NCBI GenBank assembly: GCA_023238725.1
Contig: CM041538.1
Coordinates: forward strand, 4,470,380-4,534,379
Length of the DNA stretch: 64,000 nucleotides
Source of the DNA: Scortum barcoo
Lineage: Eukaryota > Chordata > Actinopteri > Centrarchiformes > Terapontidae
Direction: 5' to 3'
Shown here: in pieces, positions 13,016 to 25,557 of the stretch
Numbering within the stretch: position 1 is the first letter of the stretch
How the letters are laid out: each line of letters begins with the position of its first letter
The notes under the pieces: generated by a model
What the model saw: only the letters and a program-made list of their open reading frames with translations
The model's database searches: none
Told to the model about the DNA's origin: nothing
Position numbers and translations under genes: made by a program

Positions 13016-14420
13016 GAAAGGGCTAATGAATAAATAAATATAATCAGGCCAGGCAACAGCATCAACAAAATGCCTTAGAGAACAAGTCACCATCAAAACA
13101 AGAATCTGAATTTGAAATGTAGAATTGCTGATCAGTTGCACCAGTGTGGCGCGGCGTCAAGAATACAGATCAGCAGCACTGAAACGCTCCACTCCAACAA
13201 TAATGAGCTCTGGGAGCCAGTTCTCCTTCATCTGACGCTATCAAGCATCCTAATTGTTTCAAGGCTCTGGTAGCCAATCACACAGTGTGCCCTCTGCATC
13301 ATTCAACCAGTCAAAAAGATGTTTTTCTTATGCAGAGACGGTGCCTTAATCACACTACAGTGAAAATGACGTGTTGGTCCCATTTGCTGTTTGAGGCTAT
13401 TTCTGAAATTCAAGCTAGCAACGTAAGAAAATGGGCGAGCCACAACCTGTTGTCAGATTTTACTGTCTACCTCTTCCCACCGTTGTTCAGTGGATACAGG
13501 AATACAATGACGGCCACCTCGCTGGAACACACACACTTCGACTTCATCCAAATTTTCCTCTTAAATCTCCTCCTTGGAGTGGCACACAAAAAAACATTGC
13601 TACAGGCTGCAGCGTTGCTTACTAAAGTATGGGAGTCCTTGAGCCCATCAACACATTATTTTACAGACACAGTTACATTATAGGAGAGATGCATTTACAC
13701 CTTTTCAACATCTGGCTAGAACAATTTGATTTCAGTCCATTTCTAATGCTCTGCAGATTCATTTGTACTTGGCTCTTTGCTATTAATATAACTCAGACAA
13801 CTAAGACATATACCTGATGAGTAGCCAGAAAAATAGACTCAAATGTGAATTGCATAAAGTGGGCAGAACAGATTTTCCTGAGGTGTAAATTGGGTCTTTT
13901 ATTTCTCCATCCATCAAACTGTTAAATGAAAGAATGTGTGCTGCTTTTTAGCCGCATGGTGGGAATATGTGGTTTTGTTAATGCTTACTGCTCAGTAGTT
14001 CTTATGAATTACACATTTCTAAAGCCAAATAAAAGTACATTACTTGATTTATACATGATTGGCCATACAGAATTAGGATTACTAGTTTCGACTGGTGTCA
14101 CTTCTGCTTTCTGTTTTCTCCAGCTTGCATTAATTCAGATCCACAGCAACTGGTTGCTGAGTATGAACCATCTGGTTTCATACAGCTTCGTGGCTGTCAA
14201 ATCTGAACAGCTGGGTCGCTGGCTGAATCCAAACTCACATCGCTAACAGGGGACGCAAGGTGCTTCAAAGTGAACGGAGTCGCGACGCTGGATGGGGTCT
14301 GCAAACAAGTCGACACCTGATTAAATTGAACCTGAACCCGCCTTAAGGAATCTATGCCAAAACACTTCACCATCTGTCTCTCCTTCAGCACCTTCTGCTG
14401 ACACACAGACAATGATGTAC

Positions 14421-14450
14421 GCACACACACACACACACACACCCACACAC
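14421..14450 (+). repeat. CA microsatellite
   Basis: A run of about 14 CA units with one CCC interruption. A second, imperfect GT run lies at 14581-14640. Confidence 0.9.
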
Positions 14451-14580
14451 CTCACTCCATGAGAGGAATATAAGACTGATGGCCTGTCTGAGCTGGATCT
14501 TTTAGGTTAATGAGAGGAAATTATCCAAGTTGACAAGTTGTTTGGTGCCATCGCGTAATGAATAGCATGTTAGAAGACTC

Positions 14581-14640
14581 TAGTGTGTGTGTGTGTGTGT
14601 GTGTATGTGTGGGTGCATATGTGTGTGTGTGTGGGTGTGT
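14581..14640 (+). repeat. Imperfect GT microsatellite
   Basis: GT units interrupted by at, gg and gcat; about 60 bp in total. With the CA run at 14421-14450 it forms an inverted pair of complementary arrays 130 bp apart. Confidence 0.85.
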
Positions 14641-16343
14641 AAGAGAGGGAAAAGAGCAAAAGAGAATTTTTGGCAAAAACTCCTCAGAAACATGTAAGAT
14701 CACATTAAATGAGCTAACTTTATCTTGAAGCGTGTCTTTAAAACAGCCGCGTCGTTCACCTTTTTTTCACTGAAGCTTGCGGACATGTGGAACGGCACTC
14801 AGCTCGCTAAGTGAAGGATGTTAAACAGGATTGTTGCTTTAGCTTTAAAACTGTTAGTCCTGTCAGGCAAACAGAAAAGGATCAGTAACTGGAAGAGTGA
14901 ATAACATGATTCAGTAGTCAAACTAACAGAGGGGAGAAATGGTGACATGTTTGGCGTTCAAGCACTGTGGACACAGGAGCTCTTCTCAATTACAGACAAA
15001 CAGAAAAAGAAGGCAGACATAAACAGACTGTCAGCAGCAGCAGAATAAAACACAACACAGATGGAGAAGAAATCCCATTATAAAATGCTTAAGAGCTGTC
15101 ATCTCCAGCATCATCCCATTAAAAACTGGTTATTTTTTACTTTTTACCCACCAAATCCTATACTAATGGTAGTTTAACTGATTATGTAAAAGTATTTCTG
15201 TTGCAAACATACACAGACCATTCCAGGACAAACACACAAGCAGTACCATGCACAATCATTTCTGGGAGTATTTACCACCATAAATGGAGAAAAAAAGCTA
15301 AATGTTTGACATTTAACATAAAAATATACAAAGGCACTCATTAACAGCTCTCATCTGTCCACCTACAAGACTTTGTAGGCACCTGTTTCAAGCTAAAAAG
15401 CTCCAAAAAGCTGAGTATATGCATGTATGCCACCTGCCCTGCACCAAACAGCAACAGGCAAAAGTGAAATATAAGCTGCTGAAAAAAAACCAGCAACTGC
15501 AGTTGAAGACCCCCATATGTTTTTTAGAAGACAGTCTGATAATCCGATTTTTTGTCATTTTGATTAAATCTAACCAGCCAGGTGAAACCTAACTAGAGCT
15601 ACATGGAGACTGATTAGTTTACTTTGGTTAGGTGGAAAAGAACATGAATTCAACGGGGATGATCATGTAGTTCTGTGTCTGCTGGATGTGGAAGCACAAA
15701 ACTGTCTGCTACGGGGTCAGCCAGAGGAGCTTGATGAGTTTAGAACTCGATTCAATTATGTCAAGAGTATTTCCGCCCCTTGGCAAGTTAAAGAAGCAGC
15801 CAAAATAGGTTAAGAGTCAGTGAAACAGCAAGGTAGCGAAGAACATTTCCCCCTTCTGGGCAACAAGTTTTTTTTTTCTTTTACTGAAACGTGTCACCTT
15901 CTTTTGACCTAAAATTATAGCATCCCTTTAAGCCAGTCACTGTAATTTCAAAAATGCCCAAACTGCTATGAAGACTGTAAGGCAAATTATTCTCAGGAAC
16001 TGCATGATGCCTGGAAAGTCCCCTCAAAAATCGATGACTGAGCTAGAAAGAGTTGCCGCATATGAAAAAATATCATAAGGGATGTTTAATGGGGCAGGAA
16101 AATATGTGTGCTTGAGGCATTCAGTGGAGGAAGATTATTGAGGAACACATTTTACTCATCATATTGTGTACGAGTGTTGGGAAAGCAAACTCCATTCATA
16201 AAAATGCTTCAAAGTTGGTTGACTTAGAGATTTCATGGAGGACATATGACTGAGTATATTAACTTACATGATGGATGGGGATGATCCATGGTGATCAATT
16301 TGAATTTTCAGACACAAAGCTGAAGACAAGCATAGAATATAAA

Positions 16344-16391
<48 letters not shown>
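16344..16391 (+). repeat. Compound CT/CA microsatellite
   Basis: About 12 CT units pass directly into 12 CA units without interruption. Confidence 0.92.
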
Positions 16392-16392
<1 letters not shown>

Positions 16393-17479
16393 AGTAAGGA
16401 GTTTGTTCAGTGAAGACTTGCATATTCAAACACAGTTTTAGCCTCTCTGTACTGTGTTTACTGTACAGAATGAGAAATAACAATCCATCCCTATACACTA
16501 AATCCTAAACTTGTTTACCGCAGTCAAAGCCAATTACAGAAGACAGCAGAGGAGAATATTCAAACTAAGCTGGGGGGGTGAAAGGGGATAGAGAAAAACT
16601 GCCCACCGCTGAAATTTCTCACAATTTCTTCTGGAGTCTGGACCGCCAAAGGGAAGTTTCACCATTACTATTTCATTCCCACACACATTCGTGCTAATAC
16701 ATGTTCTTCACTGCTGAAGTCTCTTGGCTGGAGTCTTACTTTATCTTTCGGCGCTGTGTTTTACTCACTGAGTGACAGAAAGAGGTGAGGAGGAAAACAA
16801 GGGAAGAGAGAGCGTGGTTTCAAAATAAAAAAAAAGAGAGGGGAAAATGAGACAGAAAGGAAACTAAAGATAGATGACACGAGATGAAGGAAGTCTTTAT
16901 TTCTCTTCCTCCAGCTGTGATTACACTAGCTGCTCTCTGTCTGTTAAACAGACTGTCCCCTCCCACAGCCACAGACAGTTACACATACACAGAGGCAATA
17001 AAACACCAAGAGGTTAGACAGGGTCTGGCTTCCTTCAGTGCCGTCAGCCTTCCCTCCAGATTTACAACTTTATCAAGGACTCAAGAAAAAGCCTGGGAGG
17101 TCACTCTGCTCTGGATCTGCCTGTAATATCAGGTCACACCATCAACTGTCATTATATAACAGTCAAAGTAATACAGAGCTTTGACAGCCATAGGGTTAGT
17201 TTCCCTGTTTCTATGAATAGATCAGTTAATAGAATATCCCCCACCTGTTAGGATGTTTACATGTGTCAAAATAAATTCACTTTATTAATAGTGGCTGTAA
17301 TCAATATTGTTACATTAACAGTAGATCAGATAACTACTTGTGTTTAAAAATGAGATGCCTGCAGTGATGAACCCGAAGAGGATTACCACCACACCCTGCA
17401 AGTCCCCTCAGCTCTACAAAGGGGTTTGAGTGTCACTGTTTTGACTTTTCCACGCACGACTTCACTGTTCTGGTTCATT

Positions 17480-17900
17480 TTAGGAACATGTTTGGTTGTA
17501 GCAGGCAGCTGTTTTTGGTGAAAATGCTCTAAAAACCATTCAACACTACCTGCCCAGCACAAAGTGGCAACCAGACAAAGTTAGTGACTAGCAAGTGAAC
17601 ACAATGGAGCATTTAGCAGCTAAAGAGCTGGTGGAGACCGAGTCCAGAGGTGAATATTGAAGATTTTACTTGCCAGACAGGCAGAAAGGCAAATGAATGC
17701 TAATGTTGTGTACCTGCTGGATGTGTTTGCGAACAAGTTAGCCATACTAATTCAAAGTAATAGAATAGATAATATCAGTGTTGTATTTACAGCTGATTCT
17801 CTTGGTAAACTGGGCCACGCAGATATTGGTAACCAACCAACAAGCCTTTTGACTATGTGCAGCACACTGAAAAGTTCTTACCAAGCCAATGTGTGCTTTA
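17480..17900 (+). repeat. Dispersed teleost repeat, unclassified, degraded
   Basis: The segment contains actacctgcccagcacaaag, then ggagcatttagcagctaaag and ctggtggagacc, then gtgaatattgaagattttac. I recognise this order from a widespread perciform repeat. No terminal repeats or coding frame are visible, so the element type remains unknown. A weaker partial match (cacctgccctgcaccaaaca) lies near 15430-15465. Boundaries are approximate. Confidence 0.5.
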
Positions 17901-20900
17901 TCTAGTGAGCTACAAAAACTGATTAGAATAATTGATTTTTCACTCATTCTTAAGTTAGTGAACTCTCTCACTTTTCCAAATAACAGGACCTGTGGGTCTT
18001 ATGTGACAAAAGCTTAGTTTGCAACATTTTTAATTTAAGCAAAATTAAAGAGCTATGCTCCACACAACCTAAAATTTCTTTTTGCTTCCCAACTTGCAGC
18101 TGTCACTTTCAGAAAGGATTTGTGAATTACATCCAGTTATTTTATCCAGTTATCTCTTAATTTTTATGCAACTCAAACAACAGTATACTTCTTCAAAGCA
18201 AATTTCAGTAAGGGCAGAGACAAAGACAAAGATGTAAAAAGAAGCAAAGCGTCTCTTTGGCTTTGGGGCTCTCACTGTGAACAGGCTGGCTGGTCAAACT
18301 AAGGCAAATCAACACACCAGGCCATAGCCAGCTGCTGGCTGACCAAAGATATCATGTGGTGCAGTTATGTTACCGTTCAGATAAGGCTTTCCATTTCTTC
18401 TGCAATTTCCACTGGCTATTTTCAATTTTAACACCAACATGAGGTGGTCGTTTTTTTTTTAATGAAAGGTCTAGAGGCTACACTCACACAGCTCGTTAAA
18501 GAGTACTTGCACCTGCACGAAACATTTAAGGATTTCTCTGCCCTTACATTATCTTACACAGCCACTGTTGTTGTGTAAATGCCATTCTTGTTGCATTCGC
18601 TAGTGGTTACCCTGTTCATTTTTAATGATGCCATACAGTCACACAGTAGCTGGCCACCGACTTGCATGTCAGTGTAATTAAAGCCATAGTTCTTTGTGGT
18701 TGTCCTCAGCACTCACAGCCCTGTTGGTTTTGATTTTAGGGGTCTAATCAGTGTCTGTTTAGGCCCAAAAATGCCAGGCAAACACAGTTAACTAGCTGCT
18801 TGGACAGAGCAACAGCAGGACTTCGAGTCAGGGCTGTGATCTGCTCAGCTAATGTGTGGGCTTGGCCAGGGGGGTGGCTGGTCCAACTGTGGGATGAGGG
18901 CAAGCTCGTATTTGGAGGTTTAATTAGCACGGATCCAGTTCATATGATGGTCTTGCATGAATTCCCTCCAGAATCTTCCAGAATAAATTTCAGTCACAGA
19001 TCTACCCATAAAATTTGGTATGTGAATAAGTTTGGAAATACAAACTCATCAGACTGTAGAGAAGTGTCTGTCAAACAATGCCAGGTGGCTGTAAAGTAAA
19101 AAAAGAACTATTTATACTGACAAAGAAAGGTATTTTCTATTAATGTAAATATATACCATACAGTATATCCTTGCTATGCTATCATTTTCTGCTCAGCTCA
19201 TAGTTAGCTGAGAAGATTTCCAGGTGAGAGGTGAGGTGGATCGGTGACCGAGATGATCAGTCACAGATCCCACAGTATAAAGTCCTGGATCAGATCAACT
19301 GAAAAACTGTAAAGGGATGAGGACCACGTTTCAAGTTGGGGCAACACCGAACCAATCAAAGATTGAACCAAGACATTTCCAATGAAATAGAAGGAACAGA
19401 CCACTTAATTCATTTGTGAAATCATTAAATTTAGTTAAAGACACTGTAGGTCTGTAATAAGATGTTGTTGTTTGTGTAGTAGTGTGATGTTGAGATTGGA
19501 TAAAACTCTGTAAGGTGTCATTCAAAAGTGTAAAACAAAATTTGTGACTGCCTAATTTGTTAGATCTCATTTTCATGCCTACAACTGTCTCACAGTGTGT
19601 TTTCAAGGTTGTTAGACGGTCCCCTTTGTATCAGAGTTTAACTGCTAAACATTTGGTGGGTCAGACCCCAAAAGATGGGTTTTAGTGGAGAAATCGAGTG
19701 TGACATGATTGTCTAAATCTTCTATGAGGGTTTCCTGGCATGGACAGAGTGGAGTTTGGAAAAAGATAGTGAATGTCAGCACAAAATGCAGGCTAATGGA
19801 GTGGAAAGTCAAGTGATAGAGGCATAGAGAGAGACAGAGAGAGAGAGGAGGAGGAGCACCAGAGCCCACAAGCAAAGGTTAAAGTGTGTACGATCATTTA
19901 AACCAGCACAAATATCTGGGTAGACTTTTGTGGAAACCATGGCCAGGCTGAATAATACCTGCAAATATCTGGATTAATCCTGGGGTGACTCAGCTCTGCC
20001 TATGGCTGAAAGGTCACTGTTTTACACTTCTCAAGGTGAAACACTGCTAGTGGTTTGTTATCGGCTGACAGCTCATAGGAAAACATCCCCATGTGCAAGG
20101 CTCAGGATGAACTGACTCCTACATGGGATGAAACCAGGTCAACATACCACAGTATTACCACACATTCTCGCTGTCTGTCTATGCAAAGACAGGATTTTGG
20201 TTTCGCTGGCTGGCAGCCTAAAGTTGTATTACCACTTCTCACAACTTTAAGTCCACACATATACACACACAGACACACACACGCACCACAAGGCGTCATC
20301 GAAAGAAGCTGGGACCTTGTCCCTCTGATATAAATGTGTCAAGCAGCATTCTCACATAGAACCACTGAATTTAGAGTCAGTGAAAAGTTGAGAGGGTGCA
20401 TTTGTATTGCCTGTTTTGCGTGTGAGGAGTATTAAAAAGATAAGTCTCTGTCCTTTAAGGCGGCTGAAGAGAGAGCCAGAGAAAAAGGCCAAGTGTGTGT
20501 GTGTATGTCCCTGAGGCAAAGAGGCTATGAGTTGAGGCCGAGGAGAAGTGGATGTATTTGTTAGCTGTGGGTAAAAGGATGGACAAGAGAGGGACAGTCG
20601 AGACCAGGGGTCTTTTTGATATGGAGGGTGGCAATCTGTCAGAGTGGTCTCATGGGGGTTGGGATTGTATGCAATCTCTTACTCATATGATTAGGTCCAA
20701 TGCACATATATAAGCTGTTACAACTGGAAATGACGGTCATGTGATATCACTGTATGTAGATTTGACTTTACTTATAGCATGTAAAATACTTCACTTGATT
20801 TATTCCTTTCTGAGAACATGGGTTTATTATGGGATGAATGAAAGTCAGACAAACCTGATGATGGGATTTAAATTTGAGTTGATCTACATTTGTCTTAAGT

Positions 20901-22216
20901 CTGAAGATCCAACTTTACATATAACTTCATGATACAAAACTTGTAATTATTTCTATAAAAGTGTTTTTGCAAAACATCGCAATTAGTCTGAAAATATTTT
21001 TCCACACTCTCCTTCTGCGTTTTGTGTCAACAAACAAACAAGCAAATACATATTGATTGCATTTTAGGAAGTTATCCCATGCCTAACTTCTTCTTAATCT
21101 TCCTGACCTTCGGGATCTTTTTGAGATTGATGTCTGCTTAATGTGAGCCAACACATCTATTTCCAAGTCACACAAACAGGAAAATTGTGATTTCTACCAT
21201 TTCACATTTAACTGCACTTCCTTCTTACACCTCCTACCTCCTTCCTACACAAGTCTTCATGTCATCATCACACAGTTGTCCTGAGGTGGTGGAGAGTAAT
21301 CACACGTGTGAAGGTGGCATTCAGGATGTTTACACTCTCACTCAGGAATGGCTTTAACAGTGAGGAACAAACATTCATCCTTTGGTGTTACACTGTGCAC
21401 TGTGCTCTTGTATGGAGGGAGGTATATAGGGATGCAGTACATCTCTTGGATTTGAAGTGGAAAATAAAGTCATTTTTTTGTTTCTGTAGACCAATTGCTC
21501 AAATACCATTACCATTTTATCCAAATGAATATATTTTTAATTATAAAAGTGGATATTTGCCTGAAAAAAAAAGAAAAAAAAATCACATTTTTGCATGTAA
21601 CCTGCGGTGAGCTGAGTCACTCAGGGTAGTAGATCATGCTAGCACTCAATTTATATCACTTAAATGGAAAGTGAACATAGTCTCTAGTTCCCTTATACTG
21701 GTACCCTTATACTGGTCCTTGAACAGAAATATCCAGGAAATTATTATTTATAATTAATAATGTGATGTTTGTATTTCCAGAAAAAAAGAATGGATTGAGA
21801 GGATCAGCAGATACTCAACACTTAAGATGAAGATGAAGACCAGAAGCAAAAAAACAACAACAACAAAAAAAACATGACCAGGACATCCTCATTCTAACTG
21901 GTTACTGCGAGTTTCTGACAAGAAACATTATGTTTCTCAAGCTAGGCTCTGGCCCAGAGGGGCCCCTGACCGTTGGCCTGTAGGCTTTAGCCCAGGAGGC
22001 CTGTTCAGTTATCAAACCATGTTAGGTCATGGAAGTGAGTTTAGGTCTAAAACCACTAATGCTGATGATGGGATGAGAAAAAAGGAAGAGAGGAGTGCTG
22101 TGAGTGGAGTGCTGCCTGTAGCACTACACTCATGGATCAGAGTGTTTACACCTGCCTGACAGCATCTGAAAGTGGGCCAGAGGCAAAAGCTCTATCAAAG
22201 CATTCATGCACATGTG

Positions 22217-22217
<1 letters not shown>

Positions 22218-22298
<81 letters not shown>
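22218..22298 (+). repeat. Long perfect CA microsatellite (about 40 units)
   Basis: There are 81 uninterrupted bases of alternating A and C. This is the longest pure dinucleotide array in the window and is likely to be highly variable in length between individuals. Confidence 0.95.
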
Positions 22299-22301
<3 letters not shown>

Positions 22302-24349
22302 TGTCTAACACAAAATGAAACAAAAGCATATATTCATGCATATTGCACTGGTCTCCTACTTTTGAACGAGAGCTAATAAACACCTGATTGATGTAAAATC
22401 AACAACTGACATTTTGTTTCACGCTGTTAGCTCTTTTGTTTTTTCCCTTATGTTCTGCACAGCACCTACTCTTTATTGAAACCATCAAAGACCATCTGTC
22501 TCTGCCAAAAAACAAGAACAGCCTCTTGAAATGTGTAAAACGCAGTTATCTCCAAACTGTGACTTTTGTCTTTCCAATTTGTCTTGTGGTAACCAGAGGC
22601 AATCCTTTTAAAAGCAAACGTCCTGACTCAACCTCATGGACACAAAGCCCAAGGTAGGATTGATGTGTGCTCCCAGAGTCCTCTGGGATTGTTTGAACGC
22701 AGGGCGCAGAGGGATTTGTCAGTCTAACGGGAGCTGACAGGAAGAGAATGAACTTTAACACTCACAGGCTGCTTTCCCTTTCATGAGCTTCCAGAGAAAC
22801 CCTGTAGTGAATCAAATCCCTCCACTCGGGAAATACACACACAGTTGTGTAATAAAAATGCATACACGTGGGCACCAATGTAAAGGAGCGCACACAAACA
22901 CAGACACACACACACACCTTATTCACCTACCCGTCCCCCCCGTCCCTACACATTCCCATTTAATCTGTCAAACTGTTAAAAGTGAAATGTGTCAAAGAAA
23001 GGGAAAGAAAAAATCGAAAAGAACACATACAGTATGTGTACGTCTGAAAGCAGTAACACAAACTAACACACACAGACACACACTTCCTCCAGTGACCTGA
23101 GAATAGAGGTCGTTGTTTCAGTGATTTCACGCTATGTTGCTTTCAATCAGGGGCTGTAATGAAAGGTCTCATAACTCTAACGTTAATGGGACCCAAGGAC
23201 TGTTAAACAGATGAATAGCTTGGTTTTGTAACACTGACTCAGGACCCAAAATGTGTCTCAAAGTCCTGCTGTGGTGAGTCTCCATGTTGTGAGATAACGG
23301 GTATGTTTCAGTTGAGCTTGGAGCCCGAGATGACACAATGTTCTCATTTGGGTCCTAATGGAAAGTTTAATAAACTCTGGCCCCGAGTGTTGCCTAGCAG
23401 CTTGTCTGTTTAATTATTTACCATTAATTGAGATTGCCCGAGGAACTACCTAATTACCCAGAGTTAACCACAGATCAGGGCTTTTTCCTGCAAAGGGGAA
23501 TATCTGACACTTTTAGCAGGAAGGTGAAAAAGAACATCAAGAAGTGAAAAACAAAATCCTTGAATTACTTCTGGTACATGTGAACACGTGACAGAGGAGA
23601 ACATAAAAATACAAGCCTGTAATTGCCAGAAGAACAAATAGCACTGGACATTTTTTTGGTTGTGCTGGCTGATATTTCGTCTGAGATAATTGCTTGGCTA
23701 AAACGGCGGGTTTGGTTAATGCTGCAACTTTGTCCCAAAAGTTGGCAGCTTATCAGTCAGGCCACAGCTTCTCTTGAGTCCCAGTGATGAGTCTTAGACC
23801 TATCATGTTTTTCATGAGGGTGGCTGTGTAAACCCACCGGTCTGTTCTATTTATATATTTGTTCTGTTAATTTAGGAAGTAAGGAAGTGTAGAAACAAAA
23901 TATGAGCTAGAATTAAATGAATACCAGCTTTAATTGCAAAACGCTGTCAAGAGTAGCTATATAGTTGAAAATAATGAAATACACTGACAGTGTTCTGCAG
24001 TTGTGCTCTGTATAAACATTTGGCTTTGGTGGTGAACAGTTTGTGTACACTATCTCAGAGATTCAGGATATAGTAACTTTAAGGAGCTTTAAAGCAATCA
24101 TTTCCCCAAATGGATTGTAAATGGGGGAAAATACTGCAATAAAATTGACCAAGATAAAAAAATATTTCATCGTAACGTAACAAGGATGAAAATATTTTAT
24201 AGGGCACAAAACAACACATGGATCTGGTCCAGGGCCTCCCTCTGGTCTTTGTCCACGACTGTTCTCCTTCACTCAGCAAAGCTGGGCGGGGGGAGGTAAT
24301 AAAGTATAAAAACAGAATAAAATAATCATGATACACCACTGTTGCCAAG

Positions 24350-24680
24350 CTGATGTCGGGCCCGAGGTCTTGAGCCAAAGAATCGTGTAATAAACATCAC
24401 CTGACACTCCCCCTTGCCCTCATCATGCAGCACCGTCCTCCCACCGCCACCTCGATCAAAAACAATTACACCCCTGCGTACGACTGGAGATCCCAGTAAA
24501 CAACGGCTACTACACTGCCCTGCCAGCTGAGCCAGACGGCCGCGCCTGCACACCTCCAGACGGGCCAGACAGTATTTCTGCCGTTATAAATAGACTGCTG
24601 AACTATAGGCCGGAGACCAGACGGTCCGACTGAGCCGTATCAAATCTCTAACGCTATGAGGCCGCACATACACATGAACT
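24350..24680. other. CpG-rich patch inside an intron
   Basis: This stretch of about 330 bp has roughly 20 CpG dinucleotides, far denser than the AT-rich intron around it. It contains three copies of ccagacgg (near 24533, 24555 and 24616) and a TATAAA at 24585-24590 on the plus strand. No conserved protein frame is seen. It could be an unmethylated regulatory element, an intragenic promoter or the remains of a GC-rich insertion; the sequence alone cannot decide. Confidence 0.4.
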
Positions 24681-25302
24681 GGATGAAGGGCGTAGTAGTC
24701 CTGGAGCTCAGCTGCCGACATACTGCTGACAGCTTCTGAATGGAAACAGAGTAGTGGGAGCTATTTCTAAACTCATGCCATACATAAACATAGACTTGGT
24801 GTTAACTTGATTTCACTGGCGCTTATCACAGGCGAGTTTTTTCATTTCAGTCCTCAAGGAAAGATTACAAATGGGAGACATAAAACTAGAAAATCTGCAG
24901 CCTTGTGTCAACTTTGGATATATAACATCACACTCAGGGGTCAGCCTCAATAAAAGTTTGATTTCCTGACAGGTTTTGCTTATTCTTTATCCTGACTTCC
25001 ATCCTAACATTAATAAATAAACTTTATGTCCAAAATTGTTTAACAATTAAGAATAACATAACATGCAAAACATTTCTGCACCATTTCCCTTTGTTTTGTT
25101 TTAGGCTATTTTAAGCTTTTATTCTAATTCAGTCAGTTTTATTACAGAACTAACAGTAAAGAAATGAGAGGAGAGAGCGATGGGGAATGATAAAATACAA
25201 TATACGACTATTGTCTTTCTGGTCTGATGAGTGCTCCTGTCAGTTTCTAAACTCACTGCCATCTTAAAGGCACAGTAACCCCAGCTTTCAGTCTCATCAC
25301 CA

Positions 25303-25370
25303 AACACACACACATAAACACACACACACACACACATAAACACACACACACACACACATATACACACACC
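25303..25370 (+). repeat. Interrupted CA array next to the nos1ap acidic-linker exon
   Basis: Three CA runs are separated by taaa and tat interruptions. On the nos1ap sense strand this is a UG-rich tract beginning about 17 nt inside the intron, immediately behind the donor of the exon ending at 25388. Confidence 0.9.
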
Positions 25371-25387
25371 AATGTTGGATGATGTAC

Positions 25388-25557
25388 CTTGCTCTCTGAG
25401 TGATTCAGGTCAGGTGTCTTGGCTGTGGCGTCCAGATCGGTCACTCCTCTGTTGACATTTAACTCCTCGGCCGCCGGCACCGGGCTCACCTCCTCGGCGT
25501 CGATGTCTGTCTCCTCGGTGACAGACGCTGTCTTCTCCGCGCCCGTTAGCTCCCGAG
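25388..25557 (-). CDS. nos1ap: nos1ap internal exon: acidic linker after the PTB domain
   Basis: This 170-nt exon encodes 57 residues once joined to the G left by the previous exon. It starts ARELTGAEKT, contains EETDIDAEEV and RGVTDLDA, and ends NHSESK. Human NOS1AP has the matching order of motifs (QLTGAE, EETDIDAVEV, RGVTDLDA, GSK), so the call is firm although the spacers differ. The segment is acidic and probably disordered, connecting the PTB domain to the coiled coil. The acceptor is ctcggctcag. The donor chosen is AAG followed by gtacat, which ends in phase 0 and fits the exon at 12705. The donor is weak at +4 and +5, and a GT repeat starts about 17 nt into the intron. A second in-frame donor 18 nt downstream is possible (see findings). 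The exon is visibly more GC- and CpG-rich than the flanking introns. Confidence 0.95.

Larger units (their letters stand above)
12706..25387 (-). other. nos1ap intron, 12.7 kb
   Basis: This intron separates the acidic-linker exon from the Gln-rich exon and has phase 0. It contains the 22-nt A run, GT/CA arrays near 14.4-14.6, 16.3, 22.2 and 25.3 kb, and a dispersed teleost repeat near 17.5 kb. It also has two short CpG-rich patches (14205-14330 and 24350-24680). Stretches 13016-14200, 14650-16340, 16400-17480, 17910-22210 and 22300-24340 show nothing I can name. Short open frames there have no recognisable domains. Confidence 0.75.

Noticed and set aside
13285..13683. 132-codon plus-strand frame and overlapping 64-codon frame
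   Set aside because: No similarity recognised, the two frames conflict, and they lie in an intron without splice or promoter support.
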